Made by a program: the position numbers and the translations under genes
The notes under the pieces: model-generated
What the model was told of the DNA's origin: nothing
Database searches by the model: none
Seen by the model: only the letters and a program-made list of their open reading frames with translations
Assembly (NCBI GenBank): GCA_934230055.1
Contig: CAKQEE010000097.1
Location: 1-5,159, forward strand
Length of the DNA stretch: 5,159 nucleotides
Reading direction: 5' to 3'
From: an uncultured Clostridia bacterium
GTDB lineage: Bacteria; Bacillota; Clostridia; Christensenellales; Borkfalkiaceae
In this document: one piece after another, positions 1 to 5,159 of the stretch
How the letters are laid out: each line of letters begins with the position of its first letter
Numbering within the stretch: position 1 is the stretch's first letter

Positions 1-1407
1 GAAATAGACTCTATGCCTACCGAAATGGACGAGATTTCCAGAAAGATTATGCAACTCGAAATAGAAGAAACCGCCCTCAAAAAGGAAACGGACGAATTGA
101 GCATCGCGCGGCTCGAAGAAATAAGAAAAGAGCTTGCGGATCTGCGCGAAAAGTTCAACGCGATGAAGGCGCAATGGGAAAACGAGAAAAAGAGTATTCA
201 CGAAGTTTCCGACCTTAAATCGGAAATAGAAAAGGTGAACGCGGAAATAGAGGCGGCGCAGAGAAACGCCGACTACGAACACGCGGCAAAGCTTAAATAT
301 TCCACTCTTCCCGACCTTACGAAGCGGCTTGAAGAAGCGAAAGGCAGAGAAGGCAAACAAACGAACACCCTTCTTCGCAACACCGTTACGGAAGAAGAGA
401 TTGCAAAGGTGGTTTCCCGCTGGACGGGTATTCCCCTTTCCAAGCTTATGGAAGGCGAAAGAGAAAAGATTTTGCACCTTCCCGACATTCTGCATAAGCG
501 CGTAGTAGGGCAAGACGAAGCGGTGGAAAAGGTTGCGGAAGCGATTATGCGTTCCCGCGCGGGCATTGCGGACCCAAACCGTCCGATAGGCTCGTTTATG
601 TTTTTAGGACCGACGGGCGTAGGTAAAACGGAGCTTGCAAAGACTCTTGCGGAAAGTCTTTTCGACGACGAATCTAACCTTATCCGTATAGATATGACCG
701 AATATATGGAGAAATTCTCCGTGTCGAGGCTTATCGGCGCGCCTCCGGGATACGTGGGGTACGAAGAGGGCGGTCAGCTTACCGAAGCGGTAAGGCGCAA
801 ACCCTATTCGGTTATTTTGTTCGACGAAATAGAAAAGGCGCACCCCGACGTGTTCAATATTCTTTTGCAGATTCTTGACGACGGCAGAGTGACCGATTCG
901 CAGGGACGCACGGTAGACTTTAAGAATACCGTTATAATCCTTACCTCTAACCTCGGCTCCAACTATATTCTGGAAGGAATAGACGAAAAAACGGGCGAGA
1001 TAAACGAAAGCGCGAAAGCGGAAGTAAACGCCTTGTTAAAGCAGTCGTTCCGCCCCGAATTCCTCAACAGGCTTGACGAAATAATTCTTTACAAGCCGCT
1101 TTCGAGGGCGAATATTACGGGCATAATAGACCTTTTATTGAACTCCCTTAAAAAGAGAACGGAAGAAAGGAGACTGCGCCTCGAAGTGACGGAAGGCGCC
1201 AAGAACTTTATTGCGGAACACGGCTACGATCCCGTTTACGGCGCAAGACCTTTGAAGAGGTATTTGCAAAGCAAAGTGGAAACTATGCTCGCTAAAAAGA
1301 TTTTGGAAACCGACCTCGCCCCGAACAGCACCCTTAAAGTAGAGGAAGAAGCGGGCGACCTTACGGTGAAAGTAATTCCGCCGGAAAACAAGTCCGAAAA
1401 TAAGTAA
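1..1407 (+). CDS. clpB: ATP-dependent chaperone ClpB, C-terminal part (5' end outside window)
   Basis: ClpB is the cytosolic Hsp100 disaggregase that threads aggregated proteins through a hexameric ring together with DnaK/DnaJ/GrpE. The reading frame is open from base 1, four codons before the first ATG at 13, and those codons (EIDS) match the family, so this is a partial gene, not a start at 13. Counting from base 1, codons 1 to about 125 form the coiled-coil middle domain; its full length points to ClpB and not ClpC or ClpA. The second AAA+ module follows: Walker A GPTGVGKT (codons 203-210), pore-loop Tyr in GYVGYEEGG (codon 251), Walker B Asp-Glu (275-276), sensor-1 Asn in TSN (317), arginine finger in FLNRLDE (357) and sensor-2 GAR (Arg 416). 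All catalytic residues are present and I see no frameshift. About 390-400 N-terminal residues, including the first AAA+ module, should lie upstream. A strong terminator follows the stop codon. Confidence 0.97.
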   Translation, partial: EIDSMPTEMDEISRKIMQLEIEETALKKETDELSIARLEEIRKELADLREKFNAMKAQWENEKKSIHEVSDLKSEIEKVNAEIEAAQRNADYEHAAKLKYSTLPDLTKRLEEAKGREGKQTNTLLRNTVTEEEIAKVVSRWTGIPLSKLMEGEREKILHLPDILHKRVVGQDEAVEKVAEAIMRSRAGIADPNRPIGSFMFLGPTGVGKTELAKTLAESLFDDESNLIRIDMTEYMEKFSVSRLIGAPPGYVGYEEGGQLTEAVRRKPYSVILFDEIEKAHPDVFNILLQILDDGRVTDSQGRTVDFKNTVIILTSNLGSNYILEGIDEKTGEINESAKAEVNALLKQSFRPEFLNRLDEIILYKPLSRANITGIIDLLLNSLKKRTEERRLRLEVTEGAKNFIAEHGYDPVYGARPLKRYLQSKVETMLAKKILETDLAPNSTLKVEEEAGDLTVKVIPPENKSENK

Positions 1408-1434
1408 AATTTTATAAAACGGTTTTTTAAGATT

Positions 1435-1476
1435 AAAGCCGCGCGGGCAACTTCGCCCGCGCGGCTTTGTCTTTTT
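1435..1476 (+). terminator. Rho-independent terminator of clpB
   Basis: A perfect 14-bp GC-rich stem (1435-1448 pairing with 1455-1468) closes a 6-base loop and is followed by a T-rich run at 1472-1476. It starts 28 bases after the clpB stop. Read on the minus strand, the stem is followed only by TTT and then mixed sequence. It could therefore also end the converging glycosyltransferase transcript, but less efficiently. Confidence 0.88.
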
Positions 1477-1514
1477 ATACTTTTAGTCGGTGTTTTTGTC
1501 TTTTCTCGGCTATC

Positions 1515-1536
1515 GGCGGCGAATTTACGCGCCGCC
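1515..1536 (-). other. Hairpin just after the glycosyltransferase gene
   Basis: A 7-bp perfect stem (GGCGGCG at 1515-1521 with CGCCGCC at 1530-1536) encloses an 8-base loop. On the minus strand it begins about 14 bases past the stop codon of the glycosyltransferase gene. No T-run follows it on that strand, so it is not a classic terminator. It may protect the 3' end of the mRNA or act together with the hairpin at 1435-1468. Confidence 0.35.
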
Positions 1537-1550
1537 TTCTTCCCGCTTTT

Positions 1551-2681
1551 TTACCGCTTTTTTATAGCCGCGGTTTCAATCAGCATTTGCTCCATTTTTT
1601 TCATACACACGCCGCGGTCAAACTTTTCACGCGCCATAGCGGCGTATTTCTTTTCGTATTCTCTCCTTTTTTCGGGGTGTTCTATCCACCAGTCTATCTT
1701 TTTCGCAAGGTCGTCGGCGTCGTTATAATCGAAAAGGCTTCTTTCGTCTATCGCGTAAAATCTAGTCGCGCTCTTGGGCGCGTTGTTTATTATGGGAACC
1801 GTTCCGCAAGCTATCGCTTCCAGACATCCTATCCCCTCCGCCTCGTACTCCGCGGCGTGAACGTAAAGGTCCGCGCTTCTATCCAAGTCCACCATTTCGT
1901 TCCTTCCGTAAAACCCAAACCGCGGTTTTATCGGCAGAATTTCCGCTTCCTTTTCCAGCTTTTCTTTTAACGGTCCGCCGCCCGCAAAGGTCAGGCGGAT
2001 TTTATCTTTATACCGAGATTTTGAAACGCCCTCTATAAGCACTTTATGCGATTTTTCCTTTGAATACCTGCCCGTATAAAGAACGTCTATAAAGCCGTCC
2101 TCTTTTTTTTCGCCCTCTTTCGGAGTGAAAATTTCGTTTACGCCGTTGGATATAACGTAGCCGTTGGTTTTGCCGTACATACCCTCGTAAACGTCGCGCA
2201 GATATTGCGAAACGTAATGAATGGCGTCCACGCGCTTATACATATTGTGAAAATGCTCGTAGGTAAGGTGATTTACGAGCTTAGACTTGCTCATAAAAAT
2301 ATGGGTGGAAAAATTTTCTGCCAAAAGATGGAAGCCCGCCGTCATGGGGATTTTCTTTTCTTCCGCAATCTTCGCGGTAGCCTGCCCCAAAGAAAACGGA
2401 AGCATTATGTGGATAACGTCCGCGCCATCTATCGCCTGCTCTATAATTTCCCTGCAAGGCGCGGCAAGCGACACCCCGTTTTTTGCAAGATAGGCGTTGA
2501 ACATCTTAAAATCTCTGTTCGGCACCACGAAGTAACCCTTTTTTCCCAGCTTGTCCGCATCCGCGCAAAGCACCGTTACTTCGTGTCCCGCTTCTTTCAG
2601 GTAGCGGATAAGGTTCATTGCGGCAATTGTAACGCCGTTGTTTTCCTTGCCTAAAACGTCGCAAACCACCGTTATTTTCAT
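1551..2681 (-). CDS. GT4-family glycosyltransferase (GT-B fold), possible glycolipid synthase
   Basis: This is a predicted retaining glycosyltransferase of 376 residues, a normal length for family GT4, with no signal peptide; it likely acts at the inner face of the membrane. Residues 1-40 are a Rossmann-like N-terminal strand/helix with the donor/acceptor loop NNGVT (14-18). The C-terminal nucleotide-sugar domain starts near 175. It carries YTGRYSKEKSHKVLI (202-216, with the usual phosphate-contacting Arg and Lys), FAGGGPL (232-238), and the E(X)7E motif Glu280-Glu288 in EAEGIGCLEAIACG, typical of GT4. The ATG overlaps the stop of the upstream acyltransferase (ATGA, 2678-2681). A GGAG ribosome-binding site at 2690-2693, 8 bases before the start, sits inside that gene's last codons, so translation is probably coupled. 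Some Firmicutes relatives make glucosyl-diacylglycerol, and pairing with an acyltransferase supports a lipid acceptor, but the sugar and acceptor cannot be read from the sequence. Family call is secure; substrate is inference. Confidence 0.9.
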   Translation of the reverse strand: MKITVVCDVLGKENNGVTIAAMNLIRYLKEAGHEVTVLCADADKLGKKGYFVVPNRDFKMFNAYLAKNGVSLAAPCREIIEQAIDGADVIHIMLPFSLGQATAKIAEEKKIPMTAGFHLLAENFSTHIFMSKSKLVNHLTYEHFHNMYKRVDAIHYVSQYLRDVYEGMYGKTNGYVISNGVNEIFTPKEGEKKEDGFIDVLYTGRYSKEKSHKVLIEGVSKSRYKDKIRLTFAGGGPLKEKLEKEAEILPIKPRFGFYGRNEMVDLDRSADLYVHAAEYEAEGIGCLEAIACGTVPIINNAPKSATRFYAIDERSLFDYNDADDLAKKIDWWIEHPEKRREYEKKYAAMAREKFDRGVCMKKMEQMLIETAAIKKR

Positions 2682-3466
2682 TCTTCTTTCTCCTTTTTTA
2701 CATATTCGATATATGCGAAGCTTTTTTCCCGCTCCGCTGTGGCGGTCATAAATTCGTAAATTTTGTCGCGCATTTCGCGCTTATTTTCGCAAGCCTCGGG
2801 GTAAATCGGTTCGCTTACCGTAACCGTAACGAACGGCTTTGCGTTCTTAAAAATTTTCCTTTGCCGATAGGTAACGGCAAAACCCACCGCAGGAACGCCG
2901 AAAGCAAACGGATATGCGAACGAAGCGGCGGAAAAATTTCTTATCCCGTTATAATAAGGCCAAATGTGCGCTTCGGGATAAATTACCATTGCCTGCTTTT
3001 TGTTTAAAAGCTTTTGCATTGCCTTATGCAGGTGCTTTGTTGCCGCAATATCGGAAGGCACGGGCAGACCGCACACGAGCGGAACGAAGCTCCCGACAAC
3101 GGGAATGGAAACCGCCTGCGGCGAAACGAGAATGTTAGCGCGCTTCGGAAAAGTGAGAAGAGACGGCGTAAAAGCGTCTCCCGCACCCTGCGTATGATTG
3201 CCGTACAAAAAATACCCGCCCTTGATTTTTTTCAAAGCCTTGCGGTTTTTTATTTTTATACCCTTAAAAAGCATATAGATAAAGGCGACGGGCGTTGCTA
3301 TCATACGGTATAAAAACGTGCGGAAAAGCTTCCATACGGGTCTGCCGTCTTTTAAGTAGTCGTACTTTCCCGTAATCTTTTTCGCTTTCCGATTACGGGT
3401 TACGGCGAAATCGTCGTTTAGTTCGTCCGTATAAAAAACGATTTTTTTCTCCTTCGTTCTGCTCAT
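2678..3466 (-). CDS. PlsC-like lysophospholipid acyltransferase, divergent motifs
   Basis: This is a predicted membrane-associated glycerolipid acyltransferase of the LPLAT/PlsC superfamily, 262 residues, transferring an acyl chain to a lysophosphatidate-type acceptor. A hydrophobic segment at about 51-69 probably anchors it. The active-site region is GNHTQGAGDAF (His91, Asp97), and the acceptor-binding block is YPEAHIWPYYNGIRNF (163-178), where classic PlsC has FPEGTRS. The His-Asp spacing is HX5D where HX4D is canonical. The middle block lacks the usual G-x-F-x-x-R, reading GLPVPSD at about 133-139. It thus belongs to a divergent subgroup; the substrate is uncertain. The start is the ATG at 3464-3466, with AAGGA at 3477-3481 ten bases before it. 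An in-frame TTG at 3517 would add 17 residues but lies inside the promoter, upstream of the -10 box, so it cannot be on that transcript. First gene of an operon with the overlapping glycosyltransferase. Confidence 0.87.
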   Translation of the reverse strand: MSRTKEKKIVFYTDELNDDFAVTRNRKAKKITGKYDYLKDGRPVWKLFRTFLYRMIATPVAFIYMLFKGIKIKNRKALKKIKGGYFLYGNHTQGAGDAFTPSLLTFPKRANILVSPQAVSIPVVGSFVPLVCGLPVPSDIAATKHLHKAMQKLLNKKQAMVIYPEAHIWPYYNGIRNFSAASFAYPFAFGVPAVGFAVTYRQRKIFKNAKPFVTVTVSEPIYPEACENKREMRDKIYEFMTATAEREKSFAYIEYVKKEKEE

Positions 3467-3507
3467 CGCGCGTTTTTCCTTTTCTTTGCGTAATATCTTC
3501 CCGTAAC

Positions 3508-3536
3508 ATTGTACCAAAAAAAACGCCGCCGTTCAA
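3508..3536 (-). promoter_or_regulatory. Sigma-A-type promoter of the acyltransferase-glycosyltransferase operon
   Basis: On the minus strand, TTGAAC (3531-3536) and TACAAT (3508-3513) are separated by exactly 17 bases (3514-3530). Both boxes are close to the TTGACA/TATAAT consensus. The spacer contains a run of eight T. Transcription should begin near 3500-3502, giving a leader of about 35 bases before the ATG at 3466. No riboswitch-like leader fits in that length, so housekeeping expression is likely. Confidence 0.8.
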
Positions 3537-3623
3537 CTTTTTCGGAAAATTTCCTTCTTTCTGCTTTTAACACTTCCGCCGAATTTGTACGATTACGGCT
3601 TTTTTAAGCGAAAAAACTGTTTT

Positions 3624-3668
3624 CCCCCGCTCGCCTCTCCCACGTCTGCCCGTTCTTCCCCCGCCCCC
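3624..3668 (-). other. G-quadruplex-capable G-rich tract in the divergent intergenic region
   Basis: On the plus strand this is a pyrimidine-rich stretch with C runs at 3624-3628, 3639-3641, 3649-3651, 3658-3662 and 3664-3668. On the minus strand the last four form a canonical pattern of four G runs (5, 5, 3 and 3 G) with loops of 1, 6 and 7 bases. It lies about 90-130 bases upstream of the -35 box of the leftward operon and about 80 bases before the putative start of the rightward transcript. The rest of the 3537-3779 gap has no gene I can support. Folding and function are inference. Confidence 0.4.
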
Positions 3669-3721
3669 GCAAATCACAACCTCGCCTTTTTACCTTATTC
3701 GCGGTTTAACGGCAAAACGCG

Positions 3722-3752
3722 TCATTTTTTTCTTTATGAAAGAATATATATT
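3722..3752 (+). promoter_or_regulatory. Possible weak or sporulation-type promoter of the unknown gene
   Basis: An AT-rich TATATATT at 3745-3752 could be a -10 element about 50 bases before the gene start. No TTGACA-like -35 is at the right distance, so it is a poor sigma-A promoter. TCATTTT at 3722-3728 loosely resembles the -35 of sporulation sigma-E promoters, but the -10 match is partial and the 16-base spacing is long. This is a tentative call based only on position and composition. Confidence 0.22.
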
Positions 3753-3756
3753 TAAA

Positions 3757-3768
3757 CCGTAGTTACGG
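3757..3768. repeat. Short palindrome near the expected transcription start of the unknown gene
   Basis: CCGTA and TACGG form a 5-bp inverted repeat with a 2-base centre. It lies just downstream of the AT-rich putative -10 element and 32 bases before the ATG at 3801. The position would suit an operator, but a 10-base match of this size can occur by chance. Confidence 0.25.
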
Positions 3769-3783
3769 CGACAGTTTTTATGG

Positions 3784-3789
3784 GGGGAG
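3784..3789 (+). promoter_or_regulatory. Ribosome-binding site that selects the start at 3801
   Basis: GGGGAG at 3784-3789, part of a run of six G, precedes the ATG at 3801 by 11 bases, slightly long but usable. The alternative in-frame ATG at 3780 has no Shine-Dalgarno-like sequence in the 20 bases before it and would place this purine run inside the coding region. This favours the downstream start. Confidence 0.55.
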
Positions 3790-3800
3790 ATAAAACCGAT

Positions 3801-4883
3801 ATGCGATTTTTTAAGAAAACTTTCGTTTTAAAAGAGATTGAACAGGGATATTCCGTTTGCGACAAACCGATAAGCGGAATCGCGCGCGTGGAAATAGAAG
3901 AGGGCGTTGCGAATCTTTTTCTTTCTTTCGTAAATTTTCGCTCGTTCGGGCGCGGCACTTACTCTTTTATATTATCGGACGGCGGCGAAATTTTTTACTA
4001 CGCCCTCGGCGCAAGACCTACCTCTTTTGCGCGGGTTATGGAAAGGGTTCCGAAAACGGAAAAGGGTTTTGCCGCGGGCGTGTGCTTTATAGAGGGAGAT
4101 ATTCCTGTTCTTATCTCCTTCGGCAGAACGGAAGAGTGCGAGCTTACTGTTACGGACGTTAAAAGCGCGGCGGCGGAAAAGTGTCTGCAAATAAGAAAAG
4201 CGCGGCTTAAAGCGGAAGAATCGGCAAAGCCCGCGCCGAAACCTATCAAAGCCGCGCACGTAACCGTTCACTTGAACGAAGAATTAAAAGAAACGGAAAA
4301 AAACGCCGCGCCGCAGACGCAAACGCAGACGCTTTTCCAAGAGAAAGAACCGTCCTGCGTTTACGACGACGAAGCGGTGGCGACCGAAAATTATTATATG
4401 ACGGAGGAAGAGAAAAATGATTGCGATAGGGCTAAAAATGAACTGTCTTTTATCGGCAACGAGGAAGAAGCAAAAACGCGCGAAGAGGATTATTGCGGCG
4501 GTGAAGATGAAAAGGATTCTCTCGGCGGCAAGCGGTATTCGGAACAAAGCCCTTACTACCTCACGGTGAAAGAAGAGCTTAAAGAGATTTTCGATAAATT
4601 TCCCGAGGAAGGCTCCCTGAAAAAGCTTTTCCCCGACGGCGATTTTTCCCGCGTGAATTATTCCGAAAATAAATTCTACGTGGTGGGCGTTATAAGGGAG
4701 TGCGGCGAAGAAAAATATATTTGCTACGGCGTACCGGGGGCTTACTCCGAAAACGCGCCCGAAGAGCTTGCCCCTTACTGTTCTTTTATTCCCCTTTCCG
4801 TGTTCGACCTTTCGGGCGACGGATACTGGATGATGTTTCAGTCCGCGGTGACGGGAGAATGTATTTTGCTGAACAAAAAATAA
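3801..4883 (+). CDS. Uncharacterised two-domain protein with an acidic linker
   Basis: I do not recognise a named family. The 360-residue product has no signal peptide or membrane segment, so it should be cytoplasmic. Residues 1 to about 118 look like a compact beta-rich domain (GYSVCDKPISGIARVEIEEG at 16-35, then alternating hydrophobic strands to ISFGRTEE). Residues about 119-250 are a charged, low-complexity linker: a Lys/Ala-rich helix, PAPKP, a QTQTQT repeat, then a Glu/Asp-rich stretch. Residues about 251-360 form a second domain with YYLTVKEELKEIFDKFP, YICYGVPG, APYCSFIPL and GYWMMFQSAVTGE. The C-terminal domain resembles conserved hypothetical proteins of Clostridia as I remember them, a recollection, not a search result. 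A start at 3780 would add seven residues (MGGDKTD) but lacks a ribosome-binding site. The gene stands alone, divergent from the lipid operon and convergent with ypeB; a spore-related role is possible but only by proximity. Codon use matches the neighbours. Confidence 0.85.
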   Translation: MRFFKKTFVLKEIEQGYSVCDKPISGIARVEIEEGVANLFLSFVNFRSFGRGTYSFILSDGGEIFYYALGARPTSFARVMERVPKTEKGFAAGVCFIEGDIPVLISFGRTEECELTVTDVKSAAAEKCLQIRKARLKAEESAKPAPKPIKAAHVTVHLNEELKETEKNAAPQTQTQTLFQEKEPSCVYDDEAVATENYYMTEEEKNDCDRAKNELSFIGNEEEAKTREEDYCGGEDEKDSLGGKRYSEQSPYYLTVKEELKEIFDKFPEEGSLKKLFPDGDFSRVNYSENKFYVVGVIRECGEEKYICYGVPGAYSENAPEELAPYCSFIPLSVFDLSGDGYWMMFQSAVTGECILLNKK

Positions 4884-4903
4884 ACCCGCCCGAAAAAACG
4901 CGT

Positions 4904-4959
4904 AAAAAAGAGACGGAAACACGCGCTTAACGCCGTACTTTCGCCTCTTTATTATTTTT
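4904..4959. terminator. Likely bidirectional terminator between convergent genes
   Basis: AAAGAG at 4907-4912 pairs with CTCTTT at 4945-4950. After one mismatch the stem continues with 4914-4918 against 4939-4943 (one G-T pair), and a further short stem near 4921-4923 and 4934-4936 extends it imperfectly. On the plus strand it is followed by a T-rich run (4948-4959). On the minus strand T runs follow at 4904-4909 and 4893-4898. It sits between the stops of two converging genes, where a shared terminator is expected. Confidence 0.62.
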
Positions 4960-4968
4960 CCGGTTATA

Positions 4969-4985
4969 TAAGCTTTGTAAGCTTA
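4969..4985. repeat. Perfect 7-bp inverted repeat overlapping the ypeB stop
   Basis: TAAGCTT (4969-4975) and AAGCTTA (4979-4985) flank a 3-base TGT centre. The right arm contains the TAA stop codon of the leftward gene. The stem is AT-rich with no T-run directly after it on either strand. It could be a minor mRNA 3'-end hairpin; it may equally be chance. Confidence 0.3.
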
Positions 4986-5159
4986 CATAAGAAGTTCTCC
5001 TTCGGAAGATTTTACAACCTTAAACATTTCCGTTTGTTTACCGGAAGCCGCGTCTATATAAACGTAATAGGTTTCGCCGTTCATCGTTCCCGAAAACTCG
5101 TAACAAAGCTTTTCGGTGGTTTCGCCTACGGGTATCACCGCCAAACGGCAGGTTATAAC
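4983..5159 (-). CDS. ypeB: Germination protein YpeB, C-terminal fragment (gene enters from right edge)
   Basis: YpeB is a spore protein needed for incorporation and stability of the cortex-lytic enzyme SleB, which degrades spore cortex during germination. Reading the minus strand from base 5159 gives an open frame of 58 codons ending in TAA at 4983-4985. It includes LAVIPVGETTEKLCYEFSGT, then NGETYYVYIDAASGKQTEMF and a final VVKSSEGELLM. This is the PepSY-like repeat that ends YpeB: a strand, a Cys-Tyr-Glu-Phe core, a YYVYIDAxSG hairpin typical of PepSY domains, and a short acidic tail with the usual D/E-G-x-L ending. The fragment has no start codon because the gene continues off the window; a full YpeB has about 450 residues. 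The family call rests on pattern recall over a short stretch, so another PepSY-domain protein is the main alternative. It converges on the uncharacterised gene, with about 100 bases and a likely terminator between. Confidence 0.78.
   Translation of the reverse strand, partial: VITCRLAVIPVGETTEKLCYEFSGTMNGETYYVYIDAASGKQTEMFKVVKSSEGELLM

Noticed and set aside
13..15. ATG at 13 as the start of clpB
   Set aside because: The frame is open to base 1 with family-matching residues before it, and the protein would lack the first AAA+ module; the gene is cut by the window edge.
1467..1970. Plus-strand 167-codon open frame opposite the glycosyltransferase gene
   Set aside because: It begins inside the clpB terminator, is rich in Phe/Arg/Val as antisense shadows are, has no family motif, and lies opposite a clear GT4 gene.
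2205..2654. Plus-strand 149-codon open frame
   Set aside because: It is the antisense shadow of the glycosyltransferase N-terminal half and has no recognisable domain or good ribosome-binding site.
3578..3606. Possible terminator hairpin with a T-run in the intergenic region
   Set aside because: Only four contiguous base pairs (GCCG with CGGC) around a long loop, and no gene upstream on the plus strand for it to terminate.
3780..3800. Upstream ATG as start of the unknown protein
   Set aside because: No Shine-Dalgarno-like sequence precedes it, whereas the purine run right after it is well placed for the ATG at 3801. The difference is only seven residues and not fully settled.
4314..4331. 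Short tandem repeat encoding QTQTQT in the unknown protein
   Set aside because: Only three Gln-Thr units with varying codons; low-complexity linker, not a mobile or regulatory repeat.
4284..4922. Minus-strand 212-codon open frame, hydrophobic and Phe-rich
   Set aside because: It is antisense to the acidic part of the unknown gene; Glu/Lys codons read backward give Phe/Leu, which imitates a membrane protein. It also runs through the terminator region.

Overview
This window looks like a chromosomal segment of an endospore-forming member of the Clostridia (Firmicutes), probably an uncultured or little-studied lineage. Three things suggest this. The right-hand edge holds the C-terminus of a YpeB-like spore germination protein. 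The ribosome-binding sites are purine-rich and the promoter is of the housekeeping sigma-A type. The lysophospholipid acyltransferase and GT4 glycosyltransferase resemble Firmicutes subfamilies. Base composition is moderate. Taxonomy is inferred from protein resemblance, not from a marker gene.

Layout. (1) Bases 1-1407 (+) are the 3' part of clpB, entering from outside the window: the end of the first half, the coiled-coil middle domain and the complete second AAA+ module. A perfect 14-bp hairpin terminator follows. (2) Bases 1551-3466 (-) form a two-gene operon running toward clpB. It comprises a PlsC-like acyltransferase and a GT-B fold, family 4 glycosyltransferase, joined by a 4-base ATGA stop/start overlap. 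A near-consensus sigma-A promoter (TTGAAC, 17 bp, TACAAT) lies just upstream. It shows that the acyltransferase starts at the ATG at 3466, not at an in-frame TTG upstream. (3) Bases 3537-3800 are a divergent intergenic region with a pyrimidine-rich, G-quadruplex-capable stretch, an AT-rich putative promoter and a small palindrome. (4) Bases 3801-4883 (+) encode a 360-residue protein of unknown function: two conserved-looking globular ends joined by a long acidic, low-complexity linker. (5) A likely bidirectional terminator separates it from the convergent ypeB fragment at 4983-5159 (-), which is too short to show up as a complete ORF.

Function. ClpB is the stress disaggregase and has no evident link to its neighbours. 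The acyltransferase and glycosyltransferase are translationally coupled and probably act on the same membrane lipid or glycolipid. YpeB supports the cortex-lytic enzyme SleB in spores. The unknown protein is its convergent neighbour, so a sporulation link is possible but unproven. I see no mobile elements, CRISPR arrays, tRNAs or rRNAs. Most of the window is ordinary core genome. The least explained items are the 360-residue protein, the altered catalytic motif of the acyltransferase, and the divergent intergenic region.
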